From positions 1-64,000 of the forward strand of contig JASBYJ010000004.1 in the NCBI GenBank assembly GCA_029984035.1: DNA of 64,000 bases, written 5' to 3'. A program made the position numbers and the translations under genes. The notes under the pieces are model-generated. The model had not been told where the DNA came from, did not search any database, and worked only from the letters and a program-made list of their open reading frames with translations. This document shows positions 8,361 through 16,668 of this stretch, in pieces (the first letter of the stretch is position 1; each line of letters starts with the position of its first letter). The stretch comes from Conchiformibius sp. (GTDB taxonomy: Bacteria; Pseudomonadota; Gammaproteobacteria; Burkholderiales; Neisseriaceae).

Positions 8361-9137
8361 TTAAGGCCGTCCTGTGCGCGGGCTGATGGTGAGGATTTCA
8401 TAGCCGCTGTCGGTTACCAATACTTCGTGCTCCCATTGCGCCGACAGGCTGCGGTCTTTGGTTACCACCGTCCAGCCGTCCGCGAGTATGCGCAGATGGC
8501 GTTTGCCTTGGTTGATCATCGGCTCGATGGTGAAAATCATGTTGGGCTGCAAAACCGTGCCGGTGCCTTTTTTGCCGTAATGTACGATTTGCGGTTCTTC
8601 GTGGAAGGAACGGCCGATGCCGTGTCCGCAGAATTCCTGCACTACCGAATAGCCTGCGTTTTCGGCAACTTGCTGGCAGGCGTGGCCGATGTCGCCTAAA
8701 GTGGCTCCGGGTTTGACGGCTTCTATGCCTGCCATCATGCTTTGGTGGGTAATGTCAATCAGGCGCTGCGCTTGCGGGCTGACGGTGCCGACTGTGTACA
8801 TGCGGCTGGAATCGCCGTGAAAACCGTCTTTTTTGATGGTTACGTCGATATTGAGAATATCGCCGTTTTTCAAAGGCTTGTCATCGGGAATGCCGTGGCA
8901 GATAACGTGATTGACGGAAGTGCAGCAGGATTTGGGAAAGGGAGGATTGCCGTAATGCAGAGGGGCGGGATAGCCGCCTTGTACATTGATATGGTAATCG
9001 TGAATCAATTGGTTGATTTCGTTGGTGGTAATGCCGGGCTGAATGAAGTCGCCGATATAGTCGAGTGCTTCGGCTGCCAAGCGGCCGAGTTCGCGCATTT
9101 TTTCGATTTCTTCGGGGGTTTTGAGAAGAATGGCCAT
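8361..9137 (-). CDS. map: Methionine aminopeptidase, type I
   Basis: This enzyme removes the initiator methionine from new proteins in the cytoplasm. The 258-residue length is that of bacterial type Ia enzymes. The five metal ligands are visible at D98, D109, H172, E205 and E237, with the substrate histidine H81. The ATG at 9137 gives the MAILLKTPEEIEKMR start of the family; the open frame upstream is DUS-containing intergenic DNA. In many bacteria map sits near rpsB-tsf, but here it stands alone. Confidence 0.95.
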   Translation of the reverse strand: MAILLKTPEEIEKMRELGRLAAEALDYIGDFIQPGITTNEINQLIHDYHINVQGGYPAPLHYGNPPFPKSCCTSVNHVICHGIPDDKPLKNGDILNIDVTIKKDGFHGDSSRMYTVGTVSPQAQRLIDITHQSMMAGIEAVKPGATLGDIGHACQQVAENAGYSVVQEFCGHGIGRSFHEEPQIVHYGKKGTGTVLQPNMIFTIEPMINQGKRHLRILADGWTVVTKDRSLSAQWEHEVLVTDSGYEILTISPRTGRP

Positions 9138-9369
9138 GGTGTTGTCTCTGATAATGAGTGGATGTCCGATGCGATATGGAGAATGCGGACATTGAAAACC
9201 AATGAATGAATATTTCAGGCAGCTTGATTTCAGGCTGACTGAAAAGGTTCTCATTTTATGCCAACTGTGCGTATGCTGCCAGTTGCAGGCGGTTAATGAC
9301 GACAGTTGGAAACGGTATGCTTGTTGCGAATTGGATTCAGGCTGCCTGAAAAAGCGGGATCGGGCGCAG

Positions 9370-10206
9370 TTATACGCCTGCTGCGCGGGCAATGGCAAGC
9401 CCTTCTTCTTGCGTGAGATAAACAGGGCTTTCAGGCAGCCTGCGGTGCACGATTTCTCCGTTTTTAAATAAAACCAGTTCGTTGCAGGCAAATTGGTGCC
9501 AGTGTTCGTTGTGGGTGAGCGGCAGGGTGGCGATGACGGCAACGCGGTCGTGGGGGGTGGTTACTCGGGCGAAGTCTATGGCGATGTCGTCGTCAACAAG
9601 ATGCGCGGTGCCGAACGGTGCTTGGCGGATGATGTAGTAAAGCAGGGTGCTGCAATGGACGAACATCATTTCGCCGTTGGAAAGGATAAAGTTGAACAGG
9701 CCGTAGCTGCGGATTTGGCCGCTTAGTTCCGCAACGGCGGCAAACAGGGCGGCGGTGTCGGGCTGTTCGGGAAAGCGTTGGCGCAATTGTTCGAGTATGT
9801 GGCAAAAGGCGCGTTCCGAATCGGTGTTGCCTACGGGGCGGTAGAACCGGCCTTGCGGCGGACGGAAGTCTTTTAAATTGCCGTTGTGGGCGAAAAGCCA
9901 GTATCGGCCCCACATTTCGCGTAAAAACGGATGGGTGTTTTCCAAAGTGGTGCGCCCTTGCGTGGCTTTGCGGATGTGGGCGATGACGTTTTCCGATTTG
10001 ATGCGGTAGCGGCGTACCAAATCGGCAACGGGAGATTGGGCGGACGGCTTGTCGTCTAAAAACAGGCGTACGCCGCGCGATTCGAAAAATCCGATGCCGA
10101 AGCCGTCTGTGTGGTGGTCGGTGAGTCCGCCGCGTTTGGAAAAACCTTCAAAGGAAAAAACAATATCGGTGGGCGTGTTGCAGTTCATGCCGAGCAGTTG
10201 GCACAT
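9370..10206 (-). CDS. Class II glutamine amidotransferase (YafJ/GATase_6 type)
   Basis: A 278-residue protein beginning MCQLLGMN, so Cys2 becomes the N-terminal nucleophile after methionine removal, as in Ntn-type class II amidotransferases. The HIRKATQG, FAHNGNL and NTDSE segments form the glutamine-binding half of the fold. It is the stand-alone YafJ type, for which the acceptor substrate is not known. Map, the next gene downstream, is the enzyme that would expose Cys2. The gene is divergent from apt. A DUS near the 3' end encodes RRLPES. Confidence 0.85.
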   Translation of the reverse strand: MCQLLGMNCNTPTDIVFSFEGFSKRGGLTDHHTDGFGIGFFESRGVRLFLDDKPSAQSPVADLVRRYRIKSENVIAHIRKATQGRTTLENTHPFLREMWGRYWLFAHNGNLKDFRPPQGRFYRPVGNTDSERAFCHILEQLRQRFPEQPDTAALFAAVAELSGQIRSYGLFNFILSNGEMMFVHCSTLLYYIIRQAPFGTAHLVDDDIAIDFARVTTPHDRVAVIATLPLTHNEHWHQFACNELVLFKNGEIVHRRLPESPVYLTQEEGLAIARAAGV

Positions 10207-10260
10207 AGTCGTGTAAGTAAAGAAATGAAAAGCGGCATTATAAACGGCCTGGACTTTTGC

Positions 10261-10269
10261 TGCTAAAAT
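10261..10269 (+). promoter_or_regulatory. Extended -10 of apt
   Basis: TGCTAAAAT is an extended -10 element 27 bp upstream of the apt ATG. The matching -35 is weak, which is common with a TGn extension. Confidence 0.4.
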
Positions 10270-10295
10270 AGCCGTTTTTTACAAAGGAAAAAATA

Positions 10296-10856
10296 ATGTT
10301 GTGTCATCCGAAAATTATGGGTGTAGATGCGCTGGCGGAAAAAATCCGCAAAATTCCGAATTATCCTAAAGAAGGAATTTTGTTCCACGATATCACGCCC
10401 GTATTGCAAAGCCCCGAGTATTTCCGCCTGACTGTGGATTTGCTGACTTACCGCTACATGGGACAGCAAATCAATGCGGTGGCAGGTTTGGATGCTCGCG
10501 GTTTTATTATCGGTGCGGCCTTGGCGTATCAGTTGAATGTGGGTTTTGTACCCATCCGCAAACAGGGTAAGTTGCCGTTTGACACCATCTCGCAAACCTA
10601 CGCGTTGGAATACGGCGAAGCAACGGTAGAAATCCACCGAGACGCCATCAGGCCGGGAGATCGAGTGTTGTTGGTGGACGATTTGGTGGCAACGGGCGGA
10701 ACCATGCTGGCAGGCGTGGAATTGATCCGCCGTTTGGGCGGCAATGTGGTAGAAGCCTGCGCCATTTTGGAATTCACCGATTTGGACGGCGGTCAGAAAA
10801 TCCGCGACAACCATGTACCGCTGTTTACGCTGATGCAGAACGACGGCACGATGTAA
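10296..10856 (+). CDS. apt: Adenine phosphoribosyltransferase
   Basis: Salvages adenine by joining it to PRPP to give AMP. The 186 residues compare with 183 in E. coli. The PRPP loop VDDLVATGGT lies at about 127-136 and the family start (DALAEKIRKIPNYPKEG) is close to the N-terminus. The ATG at 10296 is preceded by AAGGA at a good distance. The internal ATG at 10317 would also give a normal-length enzyme. It is a single gene ending in an inverted DUS pair. Confidence 0.94.
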   Translation: MLCHPKIMGVDALAEKIRKIPNYPKEGILFHDITPVLQSPEYFRLTVDLLTYRYMGQQINAVAGLDARGFIIGAALAYQLNVGFVPIRKQGKLPFDTISQTYALEYGEATVEIHRDAIRPGDRVLLVDDLVATGGTMLAGVELIRRLGGNVVEACAILEFTDLDGGQKIRDNHVPLFTLMQNDGTM

Positions 10857-10859
10857 AAC

Positions 10860-10901
10860 GTTTCAGGCAGCCTGATATCAAGCATTCAGGCTGCCTGAAA
10901 A
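10860..10901 (+). terminator. Inverted DUS pair, terminator of apt
   Basis: TTTCAGGCAGCCTGA and TCAGGCTGCCTGAAA form a stem of about 15 bp around an 11-base loop directly after apt. Only a short A/T tail follows. This pattern of two facing DUS copies is reused after many genes in the window. Confidence 0.65.
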
Positions 10902-10920
10902 ATATAAGCAAGGGATTTTT

Positions 10921-12030
10921 ATGGCAGGCAACTCTTTCGGACAACTGTTCCGCATCAGCACTTTCGGCGAAAGCCACGGCGCGGCCTTGGGCTGCATTAT
11001 AGACGGCTGCCCGCCGCAACTGCCCCTGTGCGAAGCCGACATTCAGGCAGACCTCGACCGCCGCAAACCCGGCACCAGCCGCCACGTTACCCAACGCCGC
11101 GAAGCCGATCAAGTGGAAATTCTGTCGGGCGTGTTTGAAGGACACACCACCGGCACCCCGATTGCCCTGCTGATTCGCAACACCGACCAGCGCAGCAAAG
11201 ACTACGGCAACATCGCGCAACAATTCCGCCCCGGCCACGCCGACTACACCTATTGGCACAAATACGGCATCCGCGACTATCGCGGCGGCGGGCGCAGCTC
11301 GGCACGCGAAACCGCCGCACGGGTGGCGGCGGGCGCGGTGGCGAAAAAATGGTTGAAACAACAATTCGGCACGGAATTTGTCTGCCACGTTACCCAAATC
11401 GGTGAGAAAAAAATTACCTTTGAAAGTGAAGAATTTATCAAGGAAAACCCGTTTTTCGCCGCCAACCGTTCGCAAATCGCCGAACTGGAAGCCTATATGG
11501 ACGGCGTGCGCAAATCTTTGGACAGCGTGGGCGCGAAACTGCATATTGAAGCGCGGAACGTCCCCGTTGGTTGGGGCGAACCCGTGTTTGACCGTTTGGA
11601 CGCGGACATCGCCCACGCGCTGATGAGCATCAACGCCGTGAAAGCTGTTTCCATCGGCGCGGGCTTTGACAGCGTGGCGCAGCGCGGCAGCGAGCATGGC
11701 GACGAACTGACGCCGCACGGTTTTTTGTCCAACCACGCGGGCGGGATTTTGGGCGGGATTTCTACGGGGCAAACCATTGTGGCGGATTTTGCCGTCAAGC
11801 CGACCAGCAGCATTGCCACGCCGCGACAAAGCATTGATGTTTCAGGCAGCCCCGTTATCCTTGCCACGCACGGACGGCACGACCCTTGCGTGGGCTTGCG
11901 TGCCGCGCCGATTGCGGAAGCGATGTTGGCTTTGGTGCTGATTGACCATGCCTTGCGCCAACGCGCCCAAAATGCCGGTGTGTGCGTGGATACGCCGGAG
12001 ATTGCCAAATCATCATTTGCCCAATGGTAA
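10921..12030 (+). CDS. aroC: Chorismate synthase
   Basis: Last step of the shikimate pathway, converting EPSP to chorismate with reduced FMN. The 369-residue protein begins MAGNSFGQLFRISTFGESHG, the first family signature, and has the YRGGGRSSARETA and HGRHDPC segments of the FMN site. A DUS in the coding region near 11843 encodes SGSP. The ATG at 10921 follows the apt terminator by about 20 bp. Its stop overlaps the ATG of a short decayed ORF. Confidence 0.96.
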   Translation: MAGNSFGQLFRISTFGESHGAALGCIIDGCPPQLPLCEADIQADLDRRKPGTSRHVTQRREADQVEILSGVFEGHTTGTPIALLIRNTDQRSKDYGNIAQQFRPGHADYTYWHKYGIRDYRGGGRSSARETAARVAAGAVAKKWLKQQFGTEFVCHVTQIGEKKITFESEEFIKENPFFAANRSQIAELEAYMDGVRKSLDSVGAKLHIEARNVPVGWGEPVFDRLDADIAHALMSINAVKAVSIGAGFDSVAQRGSEHGDELTPHGFLSNHAGGILGGISTGQTIVADFAVKPTSSIATPRQSIDVSGSPVILATHGRHDPCVGLRAAPIAEAMLALVLIDHALRQRAQNAGVCVDTPEIAKSSFAQW

Positions 12031-12098
12031 ATAACATCAGGGCAAATCTCATTTATATCGGCATAGGATGGTTTCTTATCTTCGGTGTGCTTCTGTGA
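12024..12098 (+). pseudogene. Short hydrophobic ORF overlapping the aroC stop; likely remnant
   Basis: An ATGGTAA overlap with the aroC stop starts a 24-codon frame with a hydrophobic run (IYIGIGWFLIFGVLL) before TGA. The hydrophobic start is reminiscent of small membrane families such as DUF454, but this is too short to assign. Further reading-frame fragments follow, so this may be the start of a decayed gene. Confidence 0.25.
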
Positions 12099-12157
12099 CT
12101 TAATATGAGCTTCCGAAATTAATGTGAGCTTCCGGAAAAATGACCGGTCAAGAATGA

Positions 12158-12377
12158 CCGGACACGGCTGCGAATGAAGAGAGCGTCATTTGTTCGGAAA
12201 AACTGAAGCGGCAACCGTATCGCTGATTGGAAAGCCGTTTGGCAACCATGCGGTTTGTCGCTGCGCGATGACCTTTGGTTGCGGGTGGTTGCAGCATGGG
12301 GAAATGCGGAGCAAACGGCTGATACCGAACGGCTTGTTCCGTTTTTTCGTAAAGCGGTAAAAATAAGCAATGCGTAA
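12158..12377 (+). pseudogene. Decayed coding remnant between aroC and tag
   Basis: Two overlapping frames read like one protein interrupted by a frameshift. The first ends ...CSEKLKRQPYR at TGA 12224-12226. The second, one base on, reads DWKAVWQPCGLSLRDDLWLR and continues to ...VPFFRKAVKISNA before TAA 12375-12377. Amino-acid composition looks protein-like in both. I do not recognise the family. This would explain the 400 bp without a gene here. Confidence 0.3.
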
Positions 12378-12430
12378 AGGGTTTGTATTGCGCGTTTTTC
12401 GGTTTTCAGGCTGCCTGAAAGGGTTTGGAC

Positions 12431-13009
12431 ATGAAACAGCGTTGCGCTTGGGTGGGCGACAGTGCCATCTATCGCGATTATCACGACTATGAATGGGGCA
12501 AACCCGAATACGACGGCCGAAAATTGTTTGAGCAGCTGTGTTTGGAAGGGCAGCAGGCCGGTTTGTCGTGGATAACCGTTTTGAAAAAGCGCGAGCATTA
12601 CCGCCGCGCGTTTCATCAATTCCAGCCCGAGAAAATTGCCCGTATGGACGAAAGCGATATAGACGGGTTGATGCAGAATGAGGGATTGATACGCCACCGC
12701 GCCAAATTGCAGGCAGTGGTTAAAAATGCCCGCGCTTATCTGGAAATGCAGCGGCAGGGCGAGGATTTCGGCCGTTTTGTTTGGGCGTTTGCGGACTACC
12801 GCCCGTATATCCGCGCTGTTGCCTTGCCTGCGGATGTGCCTGCCGCTACCGAAGTGTCGCGCGCTTTGTCTCGTGCTTTAAAGAAAAAGGGATTTGTGTT
12901 TGTGGGTGCCACTACCTGCTATGCGTTTATGCAGGCGGCAGGCTTGGTGGACGACCATTGGGACGGTTGTTTCTGCAAACATCAAAACCCGCTTGCGCCG
13001 TCTGCATAA
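12431..13009 (+). CDS. tag: DNA-3-methyladenine glycosylase I
   Basis: Excises 3-methyladenine from alkylated DNA. The 192-residue protein has the four zinc ligands of the E. coli enzyme at C5, H18, H176 and C180, and the active-site glutamate at E39 in LEGQQAGLSW. The ATG at 12431 is preferred over an in-frame TTG six bases upstream. A DUS precedes it. The terminator stem overlaps the stop codon. Confidence 0.94.
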   Translation: MKQRCAWVGDSAIYRDYHDYEWGKPEYDGRKLFEQLCLEGQQAGLSWITVLKKREHYRRAFHQFQPEKIARMDESDIDGLMQNEGLIRHRAKLQAVVKNARAYLEMQRQGEDFGRFVWAFADYRPYIRAVALPADVPAATEVSRALSRALKKKGFVFVGATTCYAFMQAAGLVDDHWDGCFCKHQNPLAPSA

Positions 13010-13017
13010 GCGGGTTT
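12985..13017 (+). terminator. Intrinsic terminator of tag
   Basis: AAACCCGCTT at 12985-12994 pairs with AAGCGGGTTT at 13008-13017. The stem includes the last codons and stop of tag. The tail is GTTGC, so it is only modestly T-rich. Confidence 0.6.
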
Positions 13018-13503
13018 GTTGCGGATTTCAGGCAGCCTGAACGGTGGGGCCGGTGCGGTGTTTTTGCGGCTGGGCGTGAAGATGTCTGCCTATATGCTGC
13101 GGATTGGTGTGAAAAAGTAAGCCAATCACTGCGTCTGTTGGTATGCGAGTGCGGGAGCTGTTGCTGTTTTTGAAATCAAGCGTATTTTCTTTGCGGGTTC
13201 AGGCTGCCTGAAAAATGGTAAGAGTTTAGTCGTGTTCTGCAATGCGTCTGAATTTTTTGAAATCGTTCGGGCAATCATTCGTTTTAGCGTCTTTCGGAAG
13301 CGGCGTGCTTTTGCAATGACGTGTGCTGCGGTTTGCGTTTGTTTGTTGGGTTTTGGGGGCGGTATTCGGGTTTAAGTACGGCAAAAGCAGTTAATCTAAG
13401 ATATTGGTTTGATGTGGTTGTGCGGATTGTTTAATTGCGACAGGGCTTTCAGGCTGCCTGAACGGCGGGCAGGCTGTGTGTCTGATATCGGGGGGATAAA
13501 AAC
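13018..13503. other. Gene-free stretch between tag and znuA
   Basis: About 490 bp between two convergent genes. It carries DUS copies near 13027, 13198 and 13447. Some frames are open for 40-60 codons but none has a ribosome-binding site or a recognisable protein character. I see no gene. Confidence 0.5.
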
Positions 13504-13535
13504 GGTGCGTTATTCCGATGGCGGGATAACGCACC
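13504..13535 (-). terminator. Intrinsic terminator of znuA
   Basis: GGTGCGTTAT pairs with ATAACGCACC around a 12-base loop. On the minus strand the stem is followed by GTTTTTAT, and on the + strand by TTTTG, so it can work both ways. Confidence 0.75.
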
Positions 13536-13550
13536 TTTTGCGTATCGGGT

Positions 13551-14462
13551 TTATTTCATGGCTTCTGACAGGGTGCGGACGTTGTAGCGGAATAAATCGG
13601 TATAAGTTTGGGCGGGCGCTCCTTTGCTGAGCGCATCGGAATAAAGCGTACCGCCGACTTGCACGCCCGTTTCTTTGGCAATGCGCTGCACCATGCGCCC
13701 GTCTTTGATGTTTTCGGTGAACACGGCTTTGATGCCTTGTTGTTTGATTTGCCGGATGATGGCGGCAACGGTGCGGGCGGACGCTTCGCTTTCGGTGCTC
13801 ACGCCTTGGGGGGCGAGAAAGACAACGCCGTAGCGTTTGCCCAGATAGGAAAAGGAATCGTGTCCGGTCAGCACTTTGCGGTGTTCGGGAGCAATGGCGG
13901 CAAAACGGCTGCGGGCGTAGTCGTCCAGCTTGGCGAGTTCGGTTGAATAGGCGCTTAAACGTTTTTGATAGTATTCGCGTCCTTCGGGGTCGGCTTTAAT
14001 CAGCGCGGCAGCGATGTTGGCGGCATATTGTTTCATTAAAACAGGGTCGTGCCAGACGTGGGGGTCGTATTCGCCGTGGTCGTGGTGATGGCCGTGATGG
14101 TGGTGGTGTCCGCCTTCTTCGGTTGTGAGGGCGTCAATGCCTGCCGCCGCTTCGGCATAGGGGATTTTGTGTTGGCGGACGGTGCGCAGAATGTCGGCTT
14201 TTTCCAAACCTAATCCGTTGAGTATCACCAGTCGGGCCGAAGCGATTTTTTTTACGTCTTTGCCTGTGAGTTGGTAGGCGTGCGCATCGGCGTCCGCGCC
14301 GACCAAATTGTGTATGCGGACGCGTTCGCCGCCGATTTGGGCGGCAACGTCGCCGAGAATGCTGAAGCTGCTGACAACATCCATAGCGGCATACAGGCTG
14401 CCTGAATAGAATACGGCGGCAAGCCATATTGCCGTTTTGCGGATTGGGTGTGCTGAAAACAT
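13551..14462 (-). CDS. znuA: Zinc ABC transporter, periplasmic binding protein
   Basis: Captures Zn2+ in the periplasm for the ZnuBC transporter. The 303-residue protein has a signal sequence (about residues 1-26), H61 in DADAHAY, a His-rich loop at 119-129 typical of zinc binders, DPHVWHDP at 133-140 and GHDSFSYLG later, matching cluster A-I metal-binding proteins. The ATG has AAGGAAA upstream. A near-perfect Zur box 44 bp upstream and the His loop favour zinc over manganese. It is divergent from znuCB, unlike the single-direction operon of many Neisseria. Confidence 0.92.
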   Translation of the reverse strand: MFSAHPIRKTAIWLAAVFYSGSLYAAMDVVSSFSILGDVAAQIGGERVRIHNLVGADADAHAYQLTGKDVKKIASARLVILNGLGLEKADILRTVRQHKIPYAEAAAGIDALTTEEGGHHHHHGHHHDHGEYDPHVWHDPVLMKQYAANIAAALIKADPEGREYYQKRLSAYSTELAKLDDYARSRFAAIAPEHRKVLTGHDSFSYLGKRYGVVFLAPQGVSTESEASARTVAAIIRQIKQQGIKAVFTENIKDGRMVQRIAKETGVQVGGTLYSDALSKGAPAQTYTDLFRYNVRTLSEAMK

Positions 14463-14505
14463 GGTGTTTCCTTTGAATGATAAGCGGAGAATAGGGGGGA
14501 GATGT

Positions 14506-14520
14506 TGTTATAGTATAACA
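14506..14520. promoter_or_regulatory. Zur box upstream of znuA
   Basis: TGTTATAGTATAACA fits the Neisseria Zur consensus TGTTATDNHATAACA except for its central triplet being A-G-T, which is allowed. It is a perfect inverted repeat around one base. It lies 44 bp upstream of the znuA ATG. Repression when zinc is plentiful is the expected effect. Confidence 0.8.
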
Positions 14521-14797
14521 CTTATGTGCAGGTGTGGATATAGTGTTGTGCAGGCTGCCTGAAAAGGTTTGATTGCAGGTGTTCGGGCTGCCTGAATGTC
14601 GGTCGGTGGCGGGAGATGAAGTGTTTTCATGCGCAGCGGCATGGAGATGGCGATGGGTATATGGGGGCAGTGGGTTTCAGGCTGCCTGAAAAGCGTATAT
14701 TCGGGCAATTGGAATGTTTTCAGGCGGCTCGAATATTGCTTATCTGCGTCCGAATGCATCGGAGACGGCAACGGCTCGGGTTCAGGCTGCCTGAAAA

Positions 14798-14812
14798 TGT
14801 TATACAATAGCA
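14798..14812. promoter_or_regulatory. Zur-like box upstream of the znuC operon
   Basis: TGTTATACAATAGCA matches the Zur consensus with one mismatch and lies 25 bp upstream of the 37-codon ORF that precedes znuC. A box on each side suggests that both arms of the zinc locus are repressed together. Confidence 0.65.
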
Positions 14813-14837
14813 TCTCTGTTTGAATGTCCCGTTTGCC

Positions 14838-14951
14838 ATGAAACATACCTATTCTTCGCTATTGCTTACCGGATTGCCGCAACGCTTGTTGATTGCGGCC
14901 GTTGTTTTATTGTTGTTATACGGCGTATATGCGTGGGCGGTGCCGGCATGA
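14838..14951 (+). CDS. 37-residue membrane protein coupled to znuC
   Basis: A short frame begins at ATG 14838, directly downstream of the Zur-like box, and ends at TGA 14949-14951. Its stop overlaps the znuC start as ATGA, so the two would be translationally coupled. The product has a single hydrophobic stretch (LLIAAVVLLLLYGVYAWAV) after a short polar N-terminus with one Arg. No strong ribosome-binding site is visible. I do not recognise it; it could be a small partner of the zinc transporter, or a leader whose translation opens the znuC start. Confidence 0.5.
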   Translation: MKHTYSSLLLTGLPQRLLIAAVVLLLLYGVYAWAVPA

Positions 14952-15682
14952 ATACGGCTTTGGTTTTGGACAATTTAACGGTGAGCTACCGTTCGCGCCC
15001 CGCCGTACACCATATTGATATGGTGTTTGAAGAAGGCTGTATGTATGCGGTGTTCGGGCCGAACGGGGCAGGCAAATCCACTTTGCTCAAGGCGGTGATG
15101 CGCTTGTTGCCGTGCAGCACGGGTGCAGTGCATTGGCGCAATCTGCAACGGTGCGATATCGCTTATTTGTCGCAGCAGTCGGATATCGACCGCAGCCAGC
15201 CGATGACGGTGTTCGAATTGGCGGCAATGGGTTTGTGGTATGAAATCGGCTTTTTCGGACGGGTGGCCGCTCCTTTGCAGGAAAGGGTTCAGGCAGCCTT
15301 GTCGCGCGTGGGTATGGCGGGATTGGGCGACAGAATGATTGCGGAATTGTCCAACGGCCAATTCCAGCGCGTATTGCTGGCGCGTACTTTGGTGCAGAAT
15401 GCGCAGTTTTTACTGTTGGACGAGCCGTTTAATGCGGTGGACGCGAAAACCACTTACGCGCTTTTGGATGTGTTGCGGCAGGAACATCAGGCAGGGCGTG
15501 CGGTGATTGCGGTATTGCACGATTACGAGCAGGTAAGGGCTTATTTCCCCAATACTTTTCTGATGGCGAAAGAAAAAATTGCCGCAGGCAGAACGGAAGA
15601 GGTTTTGTGCGGTGAATTGTTGCAAAAAGCCAATGAGTTGGCGCAATCGGGTGAAGAGGACGAATGGTGCGGCATTGCATAA
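14948..15682 (+). CDS. znuC: Zinc ABC transporter ATPase
   Basis: The ATP-hydrolysing subunit of the zinc importer. The 244-residue protein has Walker A GPNGAGKST at 37-45, a variant signature LSNGQFQR, Walker B LLLDEPF and the switch histidine in VLHD. The ATG at 14948 overlaps the stop of the small ORF. znuB follows after an intergenic gap of about 85 bp with a DUS. Zinc specificity is inferred from the Zur boxes and the divergent znuA. Confidence 0.92.
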   Translation: MNTALVLDNLTVSYRSRPAVHHIDMVFEEGCMYAVFGPNGAGKSTLLKAVMRLLPCSTGAVHWRNLQRCDIAYLSQQSDIDRSQPMTVFELAAMGLWYEIGFFGRVAAPLQERVQAALSRVGMAGLGDRMIAELSNGQFQRVLLARTLVQNAQFLLLDEPFNAVDAKTTYALLDVLRQEHQAGRAVIAVLHDYEQVRAYFPNTFLMAKEKIAAGRTEEVLCGELLQKANELAQSGEEDEWCGIA

Positions 15683-15767
15683 GGCTGCCTGAAATATCGG
15701 CGTATCGTGTTGCGTAACAATATGAAACCGCGCCGTAACGGGTGCGGGTTTGGATGGCGGATTGAAG

Positions 15768-16646
15768 ATGATATATGAATGGTTGGTTGCTCCTTTTGCC
15801 GAGTTTCCGTTTATGCGTACCGCATTGGCGGCGGTGGTGTTTTTGTCGTTTTCCGCCGCGCCTGTCGGGGTGTTTTTGGTGATGCGGCGCATGAGTTTGA
15901 TTGGTGATGCCTTGAGCCATGCGGTTCTGCCCGGTGCGGCCATCGGCTATATGGCGGCGGGGTTAAGCCTGCCCGCCATGGGCATCGGCGGTTTTGCAGC
16001 GGGTATGTTGATGGCATTGTTGGCGGGTTTGGCAAGCCGTTTCACCGATTTGAAGGAAGATGCCAACTTTGCGGCGTTTTATCTGAGCAGTTTGGCGATT
16101 GGGGTAACGCTGGTGAGCATCGGTAAAAACAATGTGGAGTTGCTGCATTTGCTGTTCGGCTCGGTATTGGCGGTGGACGACACGTCTTTGCGCCTGATGG
16201 GCGCGGTGGCGGCGGTTACCGTATCGGCTTTGGCCGTGATGTTCCGACCGTTGATGCTCGAAAGCATCGACCCTTTGTTTTTGCGGGCGGTAAACGGCAG
16301 GGGCGGGGTGTGGCATGTGGCGTTTCTGGTTTTGGTGGTGATGAATTTGGTGGCGGGTTTTCAGGCTTTGGGAACGCTGATGTCGGTGGGGCTGATGATG
16401 CTGCCTGCTATTGCGGCGCGTTTGTGGGCGTACGGCATGGGGGCTTTGATGGCGGTTGCGGCGTTGATTGCGCTGGTGTGCGGTTGGGCGGGTTTGCTGT
16501 TTTCTTATTATGTGGATATTCCTTCGGGGCCTGCGATTATTTTGTTTTGCGGTGCGTTTTATGCGTTTTCGATATTTTTCGGGGCGCGCAGCGGAATCGT
16601 GGTGCGCCGTTGGAAGCACCGCCATAAAAAACTGAAGGCTGCCTGA
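15768..16646 (+). CDS. znuB: Zinc ABC transporter permease
   Basis: An ABC-3 family integral membrane permease of 292 residues with about eight hydrophobic segments and the family motif GDALSHAVLPGAAIGY near the N-terminus. The start MIYEWLVAPF is chosen at ATG 15768; an in-frame TTG at 15750 is less likely. It forms the membrane channel with ZnuC. A DUS encodes the last residues (KAA), and a perfect inverted DUS terminator follows. Confidence 0.92.
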   Translation: MIYEWLVAPFAEFPFMRTALAAVVFLSFSAAPVGVFLVMRRMSLIGDALSHAVLPGAAIGYMAAGLSLPAMGIGGFAAGMLMALLAGLASRFTDLKEDANFAAFYLSSLAIGVTLVSIGKNNVELLHLLFGSVLAVDDTSLRLMGAVAAVTVSALAVMFRPLMLESIDPLFLRAVNGRGGVWHVAFLVLVVMNLVAGFQALGTLMSVGLMMLPAIAARLWAYGMGALMAVAALIALVCGWAGLLFSYYVDIPSGPAIILFCGAFYAFSIFFGARSGIVVRRWKHRHKKLKAA

Positions 16647-16668
16647 ACGATATGCAGCGATACACGCC

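Larger units (their letters stand above)
14476..14821. repeat. znuA-znuC divergent region, copy 2 of duplicated element
   Basis: The DUS-rich intergenic region of the zinc locus. Both ends carry Zur-like palindromes in facing orientation, and the right half (14680-14821) is nearly identical to 3944-4085. It contains about 120 bp not found in the copy near recB. Because these boxes face the zinc genes, this is likely the functional original. Confidence 0.85.

Noticed and set aside
10825..11829. Long open frame (334 codons) antisense to aroC
   Set aside because: Low-complexity composition typical of the reverse strand of a GC-rich gene; aroC is certain on the + strand.
13018..13503. Possible small genes between tag and znuA
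   Set aside because: Open frames of 40-60 codons lack start signals and protein-like composition.
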